Assembly: GCF_002563635.1 (NCBI RefSeq)
Contig: NZ_PDIZ01000001.1
Location: forward strand, 558,001 to 622,000
Length of the DNA stretch: 64,000 nt
Source: Bacillus sp. es.036
GTDB taxonomy: Bacteria; Bacillota; Bacilli; Bacillales; Guptibacillaceae
Direction: 5' to 3'
Part shown: positions 8,586-17,654 of the stretch, piece after piece
Layout of the letters: every line of letters starts with the position of its first letter
How positions within the stretch are numbered: position 1 is the stretch's first letter
Position numbers and translations under genes: made by a program
The notes under the pieces: generated by a model
Told to the model about the DNA's origin: nothing
Database searches by the model: none
The model's input: the letters and a program-made list of their open reading frames with translations, nothing else

Positions 8586-10295
8586 ATGACGAATAAACCG
8601 GTAACGAAAGATGGAAAACCGAGTGAAATGGAAAAAATCAAAGATGAAAGCCGCTATTTACGGGGTTCTCTTGTGGAAAGTTTTGCAGATCCGATTACAG
8701 CCTCCATTCCCGATGCGGATACAAAGTTATTAAAGTTCCATGGAAGTTATATGCAGGACGATCGCGATATTCGTCAGGAGCGGAAGCAGCAGAAACTTGA
8801 ACCAGCTTATCAGTTTATGGTTCGCGTCCGGTTACCTGGGGGTGTTGCGACTCCGGAGCAGTGGTTAGTGATGGATGATCTGGCGAATGAATATGGAAAC
8901 GGTACGTTAAAGCTTACGACGCGTCAAACATTTCAAATGCATGGGATTTTAAAATGGAATATGAAGAAGAGTATTCAGGCAATGGATTCTGTTCTGATGG
9001 ATTCTCTTGCAGCCTGTGGTGACGTGAATCGAAACGTGATGTGTAACGCCAATCCGTATCAATCTGATATTCATGCAGAAGTGCACGGATGGGCACGAAA
9101 ACTAAGCGACGACCTGTTACCGAGAACAAGAGCGTATCATGAAATTTGGTTAGATGAAGAGAAGGTGCTCGATCGTAAAGAAGAAGAGATTGAGCCAATG
9201 TATGGGCCTCATTACTTACCGAGAAAATTTAAGATTGGTGTTGCGGTTCCGCCATCAAACGATGTGGACATTTTCTCGCAAGATCTCGGCTTTATTGCAA
9301 TTCTTGAAGATGGCAAGCTTCAAGGGTTCAATGTTGCCGTAGGCGGTGGAATGGGCATGACGCATGGCGACACAAGTACGTATCCTCAGTTGTCCAGAAT
9401 CATTGGCTTTTGTTCACCTGAAAACATTGTTGATGTGGCCGAGAAGATCATTACGATTCAGCGTGATTATGGCAATCGTTCAGAGCGTAAGAACGCTCGC
9501 TTTAAATATACAATTGATCGAAGAGGACTTGACTGGGTTCGGAACGAATTGAATACTAGACTTGGCTATGAACTAGAAGAAGCTCGTTCTTACCACTTTG
9601 ATCATAATGGCGATCGCTATGGATGGGTCAAAGGGGATGGCAAATGGCACTTAACGCTCTTTATCCAAAATGGGCGTATTGTTGATTTAGAAGATTATCA
9701 AATTATGACCGGACTATGTGAGATTGCGAAAGTTCATACAGGTGATTTTAGGTTAACACCGAATCAGAATCTTATTATTGCAAACGTAGCAGAAGAGAAG
9801 AAAGCGGAAATCGATCAACTAGTCGCTGCATACGGTCTGACAGACGGGAAACAGAATTCAGCCCTACGCCGTAATTCGATGGCCTGTGTTGCCTTCCCGA
9901 CATGCGGTTTAGCAATGGCAGAAGCTGAGCGGTATTTGCCTTCTCTTATTGATAAAATCGAGGAGATTGTGGATGAAGCGGGTCTAAGAGAAGAAGAGAT
10001 TGTGATTCGTATGTCAGGCTGTCCGAATAGCTGTTCACGTCCAACATTAGGCGAGATTGCTTTTATTGGAAAGGCACCTGGTAAGTACAACATGTATATG
10101 GGAGCCGGATTCGTTGGCGACCGATTAAGCAAGCTTTATAAAGAAAACATTGGTGAGGAAGAGATCCTTGCTTCTCTCAAACCGATCCTCTTTAACTATG
10201 CAAAAGAAAAAGAAGAGAATGAGCATTTCGGTGATTATGTGATCCGAGCGGGATATGTTGAAGAAGTGCGATCAGGACTTGATTTTCATAGTTAA
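8586..10295 (+). CDS. cysI: Sulfite reductase [NADPH] hemoprotein beta-component
   Basis: CysI contains the siroheme and 4Fe-4S centre that reduces sulfite to sulfide. The four cluster cysteines are present as CVAFPTC and GCPNSC within the conserved [20 protein letters not shown] region. The N-terminal part carries the substrate-binding [11 protein letters not shown] motif. The ATG at 8586 is preferred because GGAAGGAG lies eight bases upstream and the 569-residue product matches the family. A longer reading frame extends back to 8553 inside cysJ. It sits 22 bases after cysJ and should be cotranscribed from the S-box promoter. Confidence 0.95.
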   Translation: MTNKPVTKDGKPSEMEKIKDESRYLRGSLVESFADPITASIPDADTKLLKFHGSYMQDDRDIRQERKQQKLEPAYQFMVRVRLPGGVATPEQWLVMDDLANEYGNGTLKLTTRQTFQMHGILKWNMKKSIQAMDSVLMDSLAACGDVNRNVMCNANPYQSDIHAEVHGWARKLSDDLLPRTRAYHEIWLDEEKVLDRKEEEIEPMYGPHYLPRKFKIGVAVPPSNDVDIFSQDLGFIAILEDGKLQGFNVAVGGGMGMTHGDTSTYPQLSRIIGFCSPENIVDVAEKIITIQRDYGNRSERKNARFKYTIDRRGLDWVRNELNTRLGYELEEARSYHFDHNGDRYGWVKGDGKWHLTLFIQNGRIVDLEDYQIMTGLCEIAKVHTGDFRLTPNQNLIIANVAEEKKAEIDQLVAAYGLTDGKQNSALRRNSMACVAFPTCGLAMAEAERYLPSLIDKIEEIVDEAGLREEEIVIRMSGCPNSCSRPTLGEIAFIGKAPGKYNMYMGAGFVGDRLSKLYKENIGEEEILASLKPILFNYAKEKEENEHFGDYVIRAGYVEEVRSGLDFHS

Positions 10296-10310
10296 TGCTT
10301 TGACAGAAAG

Positions 10311-10352
10311 AAACCCAAAGATCACGGGTGTGAACTTTGGGTTTCACTGTTT
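10311..10352 (+). terminator. Intrinsic terminator after cysI
   Basis: AAACCCAAAG (10311-10320) pairs perfectly with CTTTGGGTTT (10335-10344), followed by CACTGTTTTTT. It separates cysJI from the threonine-synthase-like gene, though the T-tract is offset by a few bases so read-through is possible. Confidence 0.7.
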
Positions 10353-10376
10353 TTTACAAAAAACGGAGGTGCAAGT

Positions 10377-11591
10377 ATGACATATAGCATGGTTTCCCAT
10401 TTAACTTGTCCAAAGTGCAAAGAAACATATGATGCCGATTCAATTCAACAGCTCTGTGTTTGTGGGTCGCCACTTCTCGTTGACTATAAGCTTGATGAAG
10501 TGAAAAAGCACGTTACAAAGGAAATGATCGCAGGACGGGAGCAGTCACTGTGGCGGTACCATGAGTTGCTTCCAGTAAAAGATGTAGCGAATAAAGTCAG
10601 TTTTGAAGAAGGAATGACGCCGATCTTGCCACTTCCTTCTCTTGGTAAGGAAATGGCGATTCCATATTTGTACATAAAAGATGAAGGCATGGTTCCAACT
10701 GGTTCATTTAAAGCGAGAGGTGCGGCGGTTGGGGTTTCAAAGGCAAAAGAGCTTGGTGTTCGGAACTTAGCGATGCCGACGAATGGTAATGCAGGAGCTG
10801 CCTGGTCGCTTTACGCTGCAAAGGCAGGATTAGAAGCTCATATTGTGATGCCAGTTGACGCTCCTGAAATTACGAGAAAAGAAGTTAGTATTTCTGGAGC
10901 CCATCTGCATCTTGTGAACGGTTTGATTAGTGACGCAGGGAAAATCGTAGGTGATCTCGTGAAAGAGCAGGGATTTTATGATGCTTCTACGCTTAAAGAA
11001 CCTTATCGAATTGAAGGTAAAAAGACGATGGGGTATGAAATAGCGGAACAGCTGAATTGGGAACTTCCTGATGTGATTCTTTATCCGACAGGGGGAGGCG
11101 TTGGCCTGATCGGCATTTATAAAGCGCTTCTTGAGCTTCAGAAGCTTGGTTGGATCAAAGAAGAGAAGCTTCCGAGATTAGTTGCTGTTCAATCAGATGG
11201 GTGTGCTCCGATTGTGAAAGCGTTCGATGAAGGGAAAACAGAATCAGAGTTCTGGGAGAATTCAACCACACATGCGTTTGGGATTAATGTCCCAAAAGCC
11301 ATTGGTGATTTTCTTGTTCTGGACGCGATCTACCAAACGAATGGTTGTGCCATTTCCGTTTCTGAAGAAGAGATTCGTGAATCGCAAAGGGAAGTAGCGA
11401 CTCTAGAAGGGCAATTTGTGTGTCCGGAAGGAGCCGCTACGTTTGCAGCAGCCAAAACACTCAAAGAACGCGGTTGGATAAAAGAAGAGGAACAGGTCGT
11501 TTGTTTGAATACGGGGCTCGGGATAAAATATCCGGATGCATTTGATGTAAATGCGAAAACGATGGAGCCTCATGAAAGAATTGGTTATTAA
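10377..11591 (+). CDS. Threonine synthase family PLP enzyme
   Basis: This 404-residue enzyme is a fold-type II PLP protein of the threonine synthase family. The PLP lysine lies in TGSFKARG (K112), the phosphate-binding loop is in TGGGVGL, and PTNGNAGAAWSLYAAKAG is the cofactor asparagine region. The N-terminus has a zinc-ribbon-like set of cysteines, CPKC (11-14) and CVC (27-29), seen in one threonine synthase subgroup. It is not next to hom or thrB but directly downstream of cysJI. A role in sulfur chemistry, such as a cysteate-synthase-like use of sulfite, is a speculation from context. Ribosome site ACGGAGGTG precedes the ATG. Confidence 0.8.
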   Translation: MTYSMVSHLTCPKCKETYDADSIQQLCVCGSPLLVDYKLDEVKKHVTKEMIAGREQSLWRYHELLPVKDVANKVSFEEGMTPILPLPSLGKEMAIPYLYIKDEGMVPTGSFKARGAAVGVSKAKELGVRNLAMPTNGNAGAAWSLYAAKAGLEAHIVMPVDAPEITRKEVSISGAHLHLVNGLISDAGKIVGDLVKEQGFYDASTLKEPYRIEGKKTMGYEIAEQLNWELPDVILYPTGGGVGLIGIYKALLELQKLGWIKEEKLPRLVAVQSDGCAPIVKAFDEGKTESEFWENSTTHAFGINVPKAIGDFLVLDAIYQTNGCAISVSEEEIRESQREVATLEGQFVCPEGAATFAAAKTLKERGWIKEEEQVVCLNTGLGIKYPDAFDVNAKTMEPHERIGY

Positions 11592-11597
11592 CTAAAT

Positions 11598-11635
11598 GGG
11601 CCCCACGCTTAGTATAATGATTAAGCGTGGGGCCC
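11598..11635. terminator. Bidirectional hairpin between convergent genes
   Basis: A perfect 14-bp stem (GGGCCCCACGCTTA at 11598-11611, complement at 11622-11635) lies between the threonine-synthase-like gene and the convergent MEDS gene. It has only weak T-tracts but a very GC-rich stem, and probably serves both strands. Confidence 0.75.
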
Positions 11636-11639
11636 TCTA

Positions 11640-12197
11640 TTAGCCAAGGTATTGTTTTGAAGTCATAAATTGATCATCCATTAATACATACGGATGAGTT
11701 TCCATTAAAATGGTAACAAGGTAATCAGGCATCCTTTCACCATCATAAGCACAGATGAGTGGAAAAGACAGGTCGTTAACAGCACTATCAACGATTTTTT
11801 CAAAGTCTCCGATCAGATGAAGGGGTTCTTCCATTGAAGCCCATTCAACGTGTGCCCACGAACGAAAGGACAGGCTGTTTTCGACATACGGAGCTACGGT
11901 CTTTGTGAAATAGTCATGAATGGCTGGGGGATGGTAGCTTCCACTTGAAAAGTAAAAATCAAAGCTATTTACTCGGTGAACATAGTTCAATTGTTGTTCG
12001 GTTAGCTTGGGTTGTAGTTCTTTTAAAATCATTGGGTAAAGACGGTCGTTTTCAATAAGAATCGTATACTCTTCGTTCGCTATTCCTTGTTCAATGAATT
12101 CGCAAACCTGCTCAAGGTAACGCTTAATCCCCTGATAGGCATAAAGCACATGAACGCACTTTTTCTCTATGAACAGTTGGTTCATTTGGCTTTTCAA
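11640..12197 (-). CDS. MEDS domain-containing protein
   Basis: This 185-residue protein resembles the MEDS (DcmR-type sensory) domain, with CVHVLYAYQG near the N-terminus and LICAYDGERMPD near residue 150. The start is a TTG at 12195-12197 with GGGGAG seven bases upstream; a nearby ATG five codons in lacks that spacing. In other bacteria this domain accompanies sensor kinases or anti-sigma regulators. Here it stands alone, convergent with the threonine-synthase-like gene and divergent from a HEAT-like gene. The function is unknown beyond probable signalling. Confidence 0.7.
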   Translation of the reverse strand: MKSQMNQLFIEKKCVHVLYAYQGIKRYLEQVCEFIEQGIANEEYTILIENDRLYPMILKELQPKLTEQQLNYVHRVNSFDFYFSSGSYHPPAIHDYFTKTVAPYVENSLSFRSWAHVEWASMEEPLHLIGDFEKIVDSAVNDLSFPLICAYDGERMPDYLVTILMETHPYVLMDDQFMTSKQYLG

Positions 12198-12293
12198 GTG
12201 ATCACTCCCCGAAAATCGTTTATGTATAGTTTACTACAACTGCCAGAAGATTAACATGAGGTTTGATTATTGTGGATAATGAGGGGGACATGT

Positions 12294-12839
12294 ATGCATA
12301 CAGAAATCAAAAAACATTTCAAACGATTAGAGACAGAAGATAAAACTGTTCAGTATGAAGCGTTTCTAGCGTTGTTAAAGGAAACAAAATCCGAAGTAAC
12401 ATGGGCTTATGAGGTATGGGATGAATTAGTGGAAGGGCTATCATCAACAAACAATCACACGCGCTCACGGTGTGCTCAACTGCTTTCACAGCTTGCGATA
12501 AGTGATCCCGAGAAGCGTATTCTTGTTGATTTCCCAAAATTATGGGCGGTCACAAAAGATCCGAAATTTGTAACGGCTAGGCATAGTCTTCAATCGATTT
12601 GGAGAGTTGGCTTAGCTGGAGAGGAACAGAAAGAAATGGTGATGGATCATCTTGCTGTTCGTTTTGAACAATGTTACCAAGAGAAGAACAGTACGTTGAT
12701 TCGTTCGGACATCCTGCAAAGTCTTCGTTATTTATATGAAGAAGTAAAGGAACAAGAAATAAAAGAGCGTGCACTTCAGTTAATTGAGTTTGTTGATGAT
12801 CCAAAATACCAAAAAAAGTACCGTGCTATATGGAAGTAA
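12294..12839 (+). CDS. HEAT-repeat-like helical protein
   Basis: This 181-residue, strongly helical protein has repeating amphipathic helices (for example WAYEVWDELVEGLSS, TRSRCAQLLSQLAIS, ARHSLQSIWRVGLAG, IRSDILQSLRYLYEE) that look like HEAT/ARM-type repeats. The ATG at 12294 is chosen because GAGGGGG (12280-12286) is correctly spaced; the open frame extends back to a TTG at 12270. No catalytic motif is visible. Such proteins usually act as protein-binding scaffolds; its partner is unknown. Confidence 0.65.
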   Translation: MHTEIKKHFKRLETEDKTVQYEAFLALLKETKSEVTWAYEVWDELVEGLSSTNNHTRSRCAQLLSQLAISDPEKRILVDFPKLWAVTKDPKFVTARHSLQSIWRVGLAGEEQKEMVMDHLAVRFEQCYQEKNSTLIRSDILQSLRYLYEEVKEQEIKERALQLIEFVDDPKYQKKYRAIWK

Positions 12840-12848
12840 GCATATGCT

Positions 12849-12889
12849 AAAAAAGCCAGCTACCGCCTAATAGCAGAAGCTGGCTTTTC
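12849..12889. terminator. Bidirectional terminator
   Basis: AAAAAAGCCAGCT (from 12849) pairs with AGCTGGCTTTT (12878-12888), with A-tract and T-tract on the two sides. It serves the HEAT-like gene and the convergent M50-like gene. Confidence 0.85.
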
Positions 12890-13369
12890 TTAATCAATTG
12901 GGTCAGCTGACTTTCCGTAGCGAAGCACATCAAATACAGCCATCCCGTCACTCGGTCTTCCATCATCATTGCGAAAAGGCATAAGAGAGAAGAAAATGAA
13001 GTAGATGGAGAAATATGTGAATTGATAGAAAAAGAGCGTAACAGGAATCGTATTTGACGTGATCAAATAGTTTATAATTAAAATAACGATTAAATTAAAC
13101 AAACTACCGCTTAAATAAATGGCGATGTGTGCCCAGGTTTTATTATATTTCAACTCCTCGTACTGACACCAACCTTCCATAAAGTACTTTCTTCGAATTT
13201 CCAGTGGTCCTATATGAAAAAGCGTGCGTCCTGTACCGATACAAAATTTCACTTTGCCTCCAAACAGTCTGGCTACAAGCACGTGACCAGCCTCATGGAC
13301 GAGTGTGACGATTGGTAGGATAACAAAGAAATTCACTAGAAACATTGGGATATCATTTAACGTAAACAT
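12890..13369 (-). CDS. M50-family-like intramembrane metallopeptidase
   Basis: This 159-residue membrane protein carries HEAGH (H25, E26, H29) inside its first hydrophobic segment, the HExxH zinc site of site-2-protease-type M50 peptidases. Near the C-terminus FRNDDGRPSDG resembles the second metal-binding motif (NPDG-type). Three to four hydrophobic segments are present. It is much shorter than SpoIVFB or RseP and has no PDZ domain. The ribosome site AGGTAAGAC precedes the ATG. The substrate is unknown. Confidence 0.7.
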   Translation of the reverse strand: MFTLNDIPMFLVNFFVILPIVTLVHEAGHVLVARLFGGKVKFCIGTGRTLFHIGPLEIRRKYFMEGWCQYEELKYNKTWAHIAIYLSGSLFNLIVILIINYLITSNTIPVTLFFYQFTYFSIYFIFFSLMPFRNDDGRPSDGMAVFDVLRYGKSADPID

Positions 13370-13586
13370 TGTCTTACCTCCAAAAGGTGATGGGTATTCT
13401 ATAAGAAAGACCGTTCCCGAATGAGAGGATTCCTAACGTTTTTTCCGTAAGTAACATGAAACGGTAATAAACGAAATCATCTCGATACATTTTTGGTTTA
13501 ATGTGGTGAAATTCACATGATTAAAAAGGAAATCATGATGGAAGAGCGTAAAAGGAAAGAGAGACCTTACTAAGGAGGCTTCCTAC

Positions 13587-14012
13587 ATGTACGAATTAAA
13601 AACGAAAGAAACGGACAACAGTGTCATCGAATTTATTGAAAGTATCGACCATCCGAAAAAGCGAGAAGATGGGTACCGGTTGTTAGATCTATTTACTGAA
13701 ACAACGGGGTATGAACCGAAAATGTGGGGACCTAGCATTATTGGTTTCGGTTCGTATCATTATAAATACGCGACGGGACATGAAGGTGATGCGCCACTCG
13801 TAGGATTTTCACCAAGGAAAGCAAAAATTAGCTTATATCTCGCTCAAGGTGAACCGGAACGCGAGAACGCACTTAAACGATTGGGTAAGCATAAGACAGG
13901 GAAGGCGTGCGTTTACGTGAACAAGTTAGACGATATTGATCTTGATGTTTTGAAAGAGATGATTCGACAGTCAGTTGATTACTTGAAAGAGTTATATCCT
14001 GAGCGTTCTTAA
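13587..14012 (+). CDS. DUF1801 domain-containing protein
   Basis: This 141-residue soluble protein has the DUF1801/YdhG-like pattern: WGPSIIGFGSYHYKY followed by GFSPRKAKISLYL and a C-terminal KGKACVYVNKLDDID-like segment. The start follows AAGGAGGC. The family is widespread and small; its biochemical role is unsettled, although related proteins have been discussed as iron-chaperone-like. It is monocistronic, ending in a terminator at 14060-14092. Confidence 0.8.
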   Translation: MYELKTKETDNSVIEFIESIDHPKKREDGYRLLDLFTETTGYEPKMWGPSIIGFGSYHYKYATGHEGDAPLVGFSPRKAKISLYLAQGEPERENALKRLGKHKTGKACVYVNKLDDIDLDVLKEMIRQSVDYLKELYPERS

Positions 14013-14059
14013 AGAACATTAAATCGTTCGTGCACATCATAATAACCCTCTAAAGAAAG

Positions 14060-14092
14060 AAAGCGGTCAGGCATTGATAGCCTGACCGCTTT
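14060..14092. terminator. Bidirectional terminator
   Basis: AAAGCGGTCAGGC (14060-14072) pairs perfectly with GCCTGACCGCTTT (14080-14092). It lies between the DUF1801 gene and the convergent lipoprotein gene. Confidence 0.85.
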
Positions 14093-14106
14093 AAATAGAT
14101 AGAGAA

Positions 14107-15357
14107 TCATTGAACGGTCATCGTTTGAAGCGCAACCGCTTTAATAGCGCCTTCTTTCGAATCGGACACAAAGGAGAGTTTATTTTCACCAGCATAATAA
14201 ACATGAAGGTATTCAGAATCCAATTCGTTAAACACCACTTCGTCAGGCTCTCCGAATTGACAAACGACTTCAGCGTAAGGGACAGCTGGGCCCTCCGAAA
14301 GCGCATTGTATCTTAGATTACTTACTTTCTCATCGGCAGTTAAGTAAGAGTAGCTGTCATCATAAAAACCTGGGGTTCCTTCATAAAGTGCTTCATCAAA
14401 CGTCATGGAAGGCTTCAGTTTTTTTAAGGCTTCTTCCGACATACCAAGAATAATTGACGCATCTTTTAAGTGGCCCTGTTCGGCAAACTGCAAAAGTTCA
14501 GAATGAAAAGGGGCCTTGTCACAAGAAGCGGTTTCGTTAGTGTTTGTAGGCTTTTCGTTTGAAAGAGCATATTCCCCGTTAAAACCGACAGCTGCATCAT
14601 GATAATTTAAGCACGTATCCTCAATAAATGAAATCACATCATCTGATAGCACAAACGTTCCTGAACAGGCGGGATCTTCTGAATCCTCGAACGTTGCTTC
14701 ATTACCGTTAATTGTGGCAGTACCTTTTAGTTCACCGACCTGATCGCCGTTACGAACATCGAAGGTGAACTCAAAAGATTCCTTTGTTACATTTGATAGC
14801 GTAAGGGTGCCTTGGTCAAAAGTTGGGTTGATATAAAGTGCTTCTTGCCAGTTCGCTTCTTCTGCTGTTGTTTTTTCTTCAGTTGGGGAAGAGGAGTTAC
14901 CGACTTCGATTTTTGTATAAACACCTGTAAACGAAACCGGGTTTTCATTTAAGTTCTCACAAGCTTCGCTCGTATCGATCGTTAATCGATCTTCTTTCCA
15001 GCCGAAAGAAACTTTGCATTCTGCGTTTTCAGTGTGTGTAAAAGAGGCCATTTCTCCGTTAACCTGAGCGATCCCTGACAATTCACCAACGTTTTGACCA
15101 TCGTAGGCTTGGAGCATAAACGTGAAGGAATCCGCTTTTGGATCGGTTATATCAAGTCCACCAAGAATTTCGCCATCTTTTTCCCATTTGTAGGTGCCTT
15201 CCTGAAAAAGAACTTCTGTTGCAGTCTCCGTCGAAGACTTGTCCACCGCTTCTTTTTCTGCTTCTACTTTTTCTGAGGAGTCTGAGGTGGTAAGGAAATT
15301 ACAAGCCGACACAGTAAGTAACAAGACGAATAAAAACACCATACGGAGCGTTTTCAT
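14107..15357 (-). CDS. Lipoprotein with duplicated beta-type module
   Basis: The 416-residue precursor starts with a lipoprotein signal (MKTLRMVFLFVLLLTVSAC, lipid-modified C19). Two homologous modules of about 90 residues follow (about 52-148 and 170-265). Each has a repeated plan: D/N-x-x-(V)GEL-G-A-VNG/INGNEA-F, then a Cys pair (C..SFGW...C and C..TFVL...C) that could form a disulfide. The C-terminal 130 residues form a separate domain beginning SCDKAPFHSELLQFAEQG, similar in style to small outer-face domains of Bacillus lipoproteins. I do not recognise the function. It is single-gene and convergent with the DUF1801 gene. Confidence 0.7.
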   Translation of the reverse strand: MKTLRMVFLFVLLLTVSACNFLTTSDSSEKVEAEKEAVDKSSTETATEVLFQEGTYKWEKDGEILGGLDITDPKADSFTFMLQAYDGQNVGELSGIAQVNGEMASFTHTENAECKVSFGWKEDRLTIDTSEACENLNENPVSFTGVYTKIEVGNSSSPTEEKTTAEEANWQEALYINPTFDQGTLTLSNVTKESFEFTFDVRNGDQVGELKGTATINGNEATFEDSEDPACSGTFVLSDDVISFIEDTCLNYHDAAVGFNGEYALSNEKPTNTNETASCDKAPFHSELLQFAEQGHLKDASIILGMSEEALKKLKPSMTFDEALYEGTPGFYDDSYSYLTADEKVSNLRYNALSEGPAVPYAEVVCQFGEPDEVVFNELDSEYLHVYYAGENKLSFVSDSKEGAIKAVALQTMTVQ

Positions 15358-15870
15358 ACGATTCCTCCCTATTAAAGTAAGTTGATGTCATTATTATACA
15401 TAAGCTTCTCTGAAAGAAAGGGATATTGGTGTCGAGACATAAAAAAATCTCTTGTCTACTTTAAGCGAATACTTGTGTAAACTAGTTGGCCATTTCCGGG
15501 GAAATGAGTGGAAGAAGTCGAACGCTTTTCTTAAATGGATACGAGGAGGAAGATTGTGTTGAAAACCGGTTGGATCTTCTTAGGAAAGAATCTGTTATTC
15601 ATATAAAGCAGGGATAAAAAAGTAGTGAACAGCTTAAAGACAAACGGACTTCAAAATCTAGCGAATGGTATGAAATATGATAAGCTAGTAAAACAATGGT
15701 GGAAAAGGAGTTGAGTAACTCTGGATTTTATTTCGAATAATGTCATATGGCTAGGCATTGGATGTATTGCCATAGCTTTGTTACTTGCGAAGTTTACAAA
15801 AAAGAAGTGAGATGTTTAGGAGTAATAGAATGAAGGGACAGACAATCATCTGTCCCCTATAATTCCAATA
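15358..15870. other. Gene-poor stretch with remnants of small ORFs
   Basis: No gene of normal size is visible. A strong GAGGAGGAAGATT site precedes a GTG (about 15556) that opens only a 16-codon peptide. A second frame (GTG at 15625 to TGA at 15808) is interrupted by TGA at 15712. Its downstream half encodes a single hydrophobic helix ending in KFTKKK. A hairpin with complementary GGGACAGA/TCTGTCCC arms lies at about 15834-15856. These look like decayed or non-canonical micro-ORFs. Confidence 0.4.
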
Positions 15871-15903
15871 GTGCCCCTAAATAAAAAAAGGAGTGAAGAA
15901 CAT

Positions 15904-16137
15904 ATGGGAAAATGTACAATCGATCACTCTCACAGAGATGTGATAACAAAGCTTGAGAATCAGTCACCGTATATGCCAGAAAATGTTGTGCAAGAAATCC
16001 ATCGATTTTTACAGCAAACGATTAAGCAAGCAACGTTAAATGAACTTTTTCATCTTCTGAAAAAATATGATCTGTCCTCAGAGGAAGAAAAGGAAATGCG
16101 AAATGCTGAACTTCGAAAAATAGTGCTTTCAAACTAG
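15904..16137 (+). CDS. Small Bacillaceae-specific protein
   Basis: This 77-residue soluble protein begins MGKCTIDHSHRDVITKLENQ and contains the segment YMPENVVQEIHRFL and FHLLKKYDL. I recognise this only as a conserved hypothetical of Bacillus and relatives. The ATG at 15904 is chosen because AAAGGAG lies upstream at 15887-15893 with a 10-base gap; a GTG at 15871 gives 11 more residues without a ribosome site. No function is known. Confidence 0.6.
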   Translation: MGKCTIDHSHRDVITKLENQSPYMPENVVQEIHRFLQQTIKQATLNELFHLLKKYDLSSEEEKEMRNAELRKIVLSN

Positions 16138-16275
16138 TTGGAACAAGAACGAAGACAAGTTCTTCTTATTATTTATCTCATGACGCCGCTTATACAAAGA
16201 ATAAGAACAATAGGCTTTGCCGTTATTTAAATACGAAAAATGCACAGAAAAATTTATAGAGAAAGAAGTTTTTTA

Positions 16276-17472
16276 ATGACCACTAAATTATTCTATGAAG
16301 ATCCATACATAACGAACTTTACTGCTCATAAATGGGAACAATTCACGGATGATGCCAATCGCTCCTACATTATTCTCGATCAAACGGCGTTTTACCCAAC
16401 TGGTGGCGGTCAGCCGTATGATACTGGAACGCTAAATGGCGTGCAGGTTCACGACGTAGAAGAAGTGGAAGGCGAAGTACGTCACTATATTGATGGCACG
16501 CTGTACGGAGAGCAGGTTAAAGGAGAAATTAGCTGGACAAGACGCTTTGATCACATGCAGCAGCATGCAGGACAGCACATTCTTTCAGCAGCTTTTGAAG
16601 ATCGGCTCGGGTTTTGCACAGTCAGCTTTCATCTTGGTCAGGAAATTTGCACGATTGATTTAGATGTTGCTCAACTGAGCGAAGAAGATGCCGCAGTAGC
16701 AGAAGCGTTTGCAAATGATGTCATCCAACAAAACCTGCCGATTGAAACGAAGTGGGTAAACGAAGAAGAATTGGCGAAGTATTCGCTTCGCAAGCAGCTC
16801 GCTGTTTCAGAAAATATCCGACTCGTGATGATTCCAAACGTTGATTATAGCGGTTGTGGTGGAACGCACCCTTCTTCGACTGGCCAGGTACGGGCCATTT
16901 CACTATTAAAAATCGAAAAGCAGAAAAAACAAACCCGCGTTCATTTTGTTTGTGGGCAACGTGTAACGAATGAACTGCGAACAAAACAAGCTGTTGTACA
17001 AGGGCTAACGAATGTATTGAGCGTTCCGGAATCCAAGCTTGTTGATGCAGCTGAACGCGTACTTCTTCAATCAAAAGAATATGAAAAAACAATTGATGAG
17101 TTAAATGAAAAGCTCTTTTCATTTGAGGCGAAAGAATTGTTACAATCAGCCGAAATGATCCATGATCAAAAAGTCGTTCAAATGATTTCGTCTCAATATG
17201 GCATGAAAGATTTACAAAAGTTAGCGAAAATGATCCTGAAGGAAGATTCAGAGGTTGTTGTCTTTTTCATTGGCGAAAGCGATCAGAAGCTTCAGATCGT
17301 GTGTGGTAGAGGAGAAAAAATCGATCAAGATATGAATCTTACCTTAAAAAAAGTACTCCCTTTCATTAATGGAAAGGGTGGAGGAAAGAAAGACTTTGCA
17401 CAGGGTGGAGGAGACACCATTCGCTCGGCAGAAGAAGTGTTAATTGAACTAGTAAAGGCCACATTTCAATAA
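16276..17472 (+). CDS. Alanyl-tRNA editing protein, AlaX-L type
   Basis: A freestanding homologue of the alanyl-tRNA synthetase editing domain, expected to hydrolyse Ser-tRNA(Ala). The zinc site is complete: HMQQHAGQH (HxxxH) and CGGTH. The N-terminal TAFYPTGGGQPYDTG is the family signature. The C-terminal DHHA1-like domain ends GKGGGKKDFAQGGG, so this is the long AlaX-L form (398 residues). The ATG at 16276 matches the family start; the frame extends back to 16240 without a ribosome site. It is monocistronic. Confidence 0.9.
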   Translation: MTTKLFYEDPYITNFTAHKWEQFTDDANRSYIILDQTAFYPTGGGQPYDTGTLNGVQVHDVEEVEGEVRHYIDGTLYGEQVKGEISWTRRFDHMQQHAGQHILSAAFEDRLGFCTVSFHLGQEICTIDLDVAQLSEEDAAVAEAFANDVIQQNLPIETKWVNEEELAKYSLRKQLAVSENIRLVMIPNVDYSGCGGTHPSSTGQVRAISLLKIEKQKKQTRVHFVCGQRVTNELRTKQAVVQGLTNVLSVPESKLVDAAERVLLQSKEYEKTIDELNEKLFSFEAKELLQSAEMIHDQKVVQMISSQYGMKDLQKLAKMILKEDSEVVVFFIGESDQKLQIVCGRGEKIDQDMNLTLKKVLPFINGKGGGKKDFAQGGGDTIRSAEEVLIELVKATFQ

Positions 17473-17477
17473 TAAAG

Positions 17478-17508
17478 GAGCGCGCTGAGGTCTCAGTGCG
17501 CTTTTTTA
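17478..17508 (+). terminator. Intrinsic terminator after the AlaX gene
   Basis: GAGCGCGCTGAG pairs imperfectly with CTCAGTGCGCT and is followed by TTTTTT, ending the editing-protein gene. Confidence 0.8.
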
Positions 17509-17533
17509 TAGTTGGAAATAAAATGAAAATAAC

Positions 17534-17623
17534 CCTTGCCTTACAAGGTAGTGGTCGATATACTGTAAGCATACCTTGTTTTACAAGATAGTTTAACCAT
17601 TCTTATAACTCTTGCATAACAAG
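17534..17623 (+). promoter_or_regulatory. padR promoter with three CTTG/CAAG operator-like palindromes
   Basis: A promoter TTGCCT (17536-17541), 17-base spacer, TATACT (17559-17564) precedes the PadR gene. Three similar inverted repeats follow one another: CCTTGCCTTACAAGG (17534-17548), CCTTGTTTTACAAGA (17574-17588) and CTTGCATAACAAG (17611-17623). The first covers the -35 element and the others lie downstream. Autoregulation by the encoded PadR protein is the likely purpose. Confidence 0.6.
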
Positions 17624-17654
17624 TGTTGTGAGATTTAAGGAAAAGGTGAAGGAC

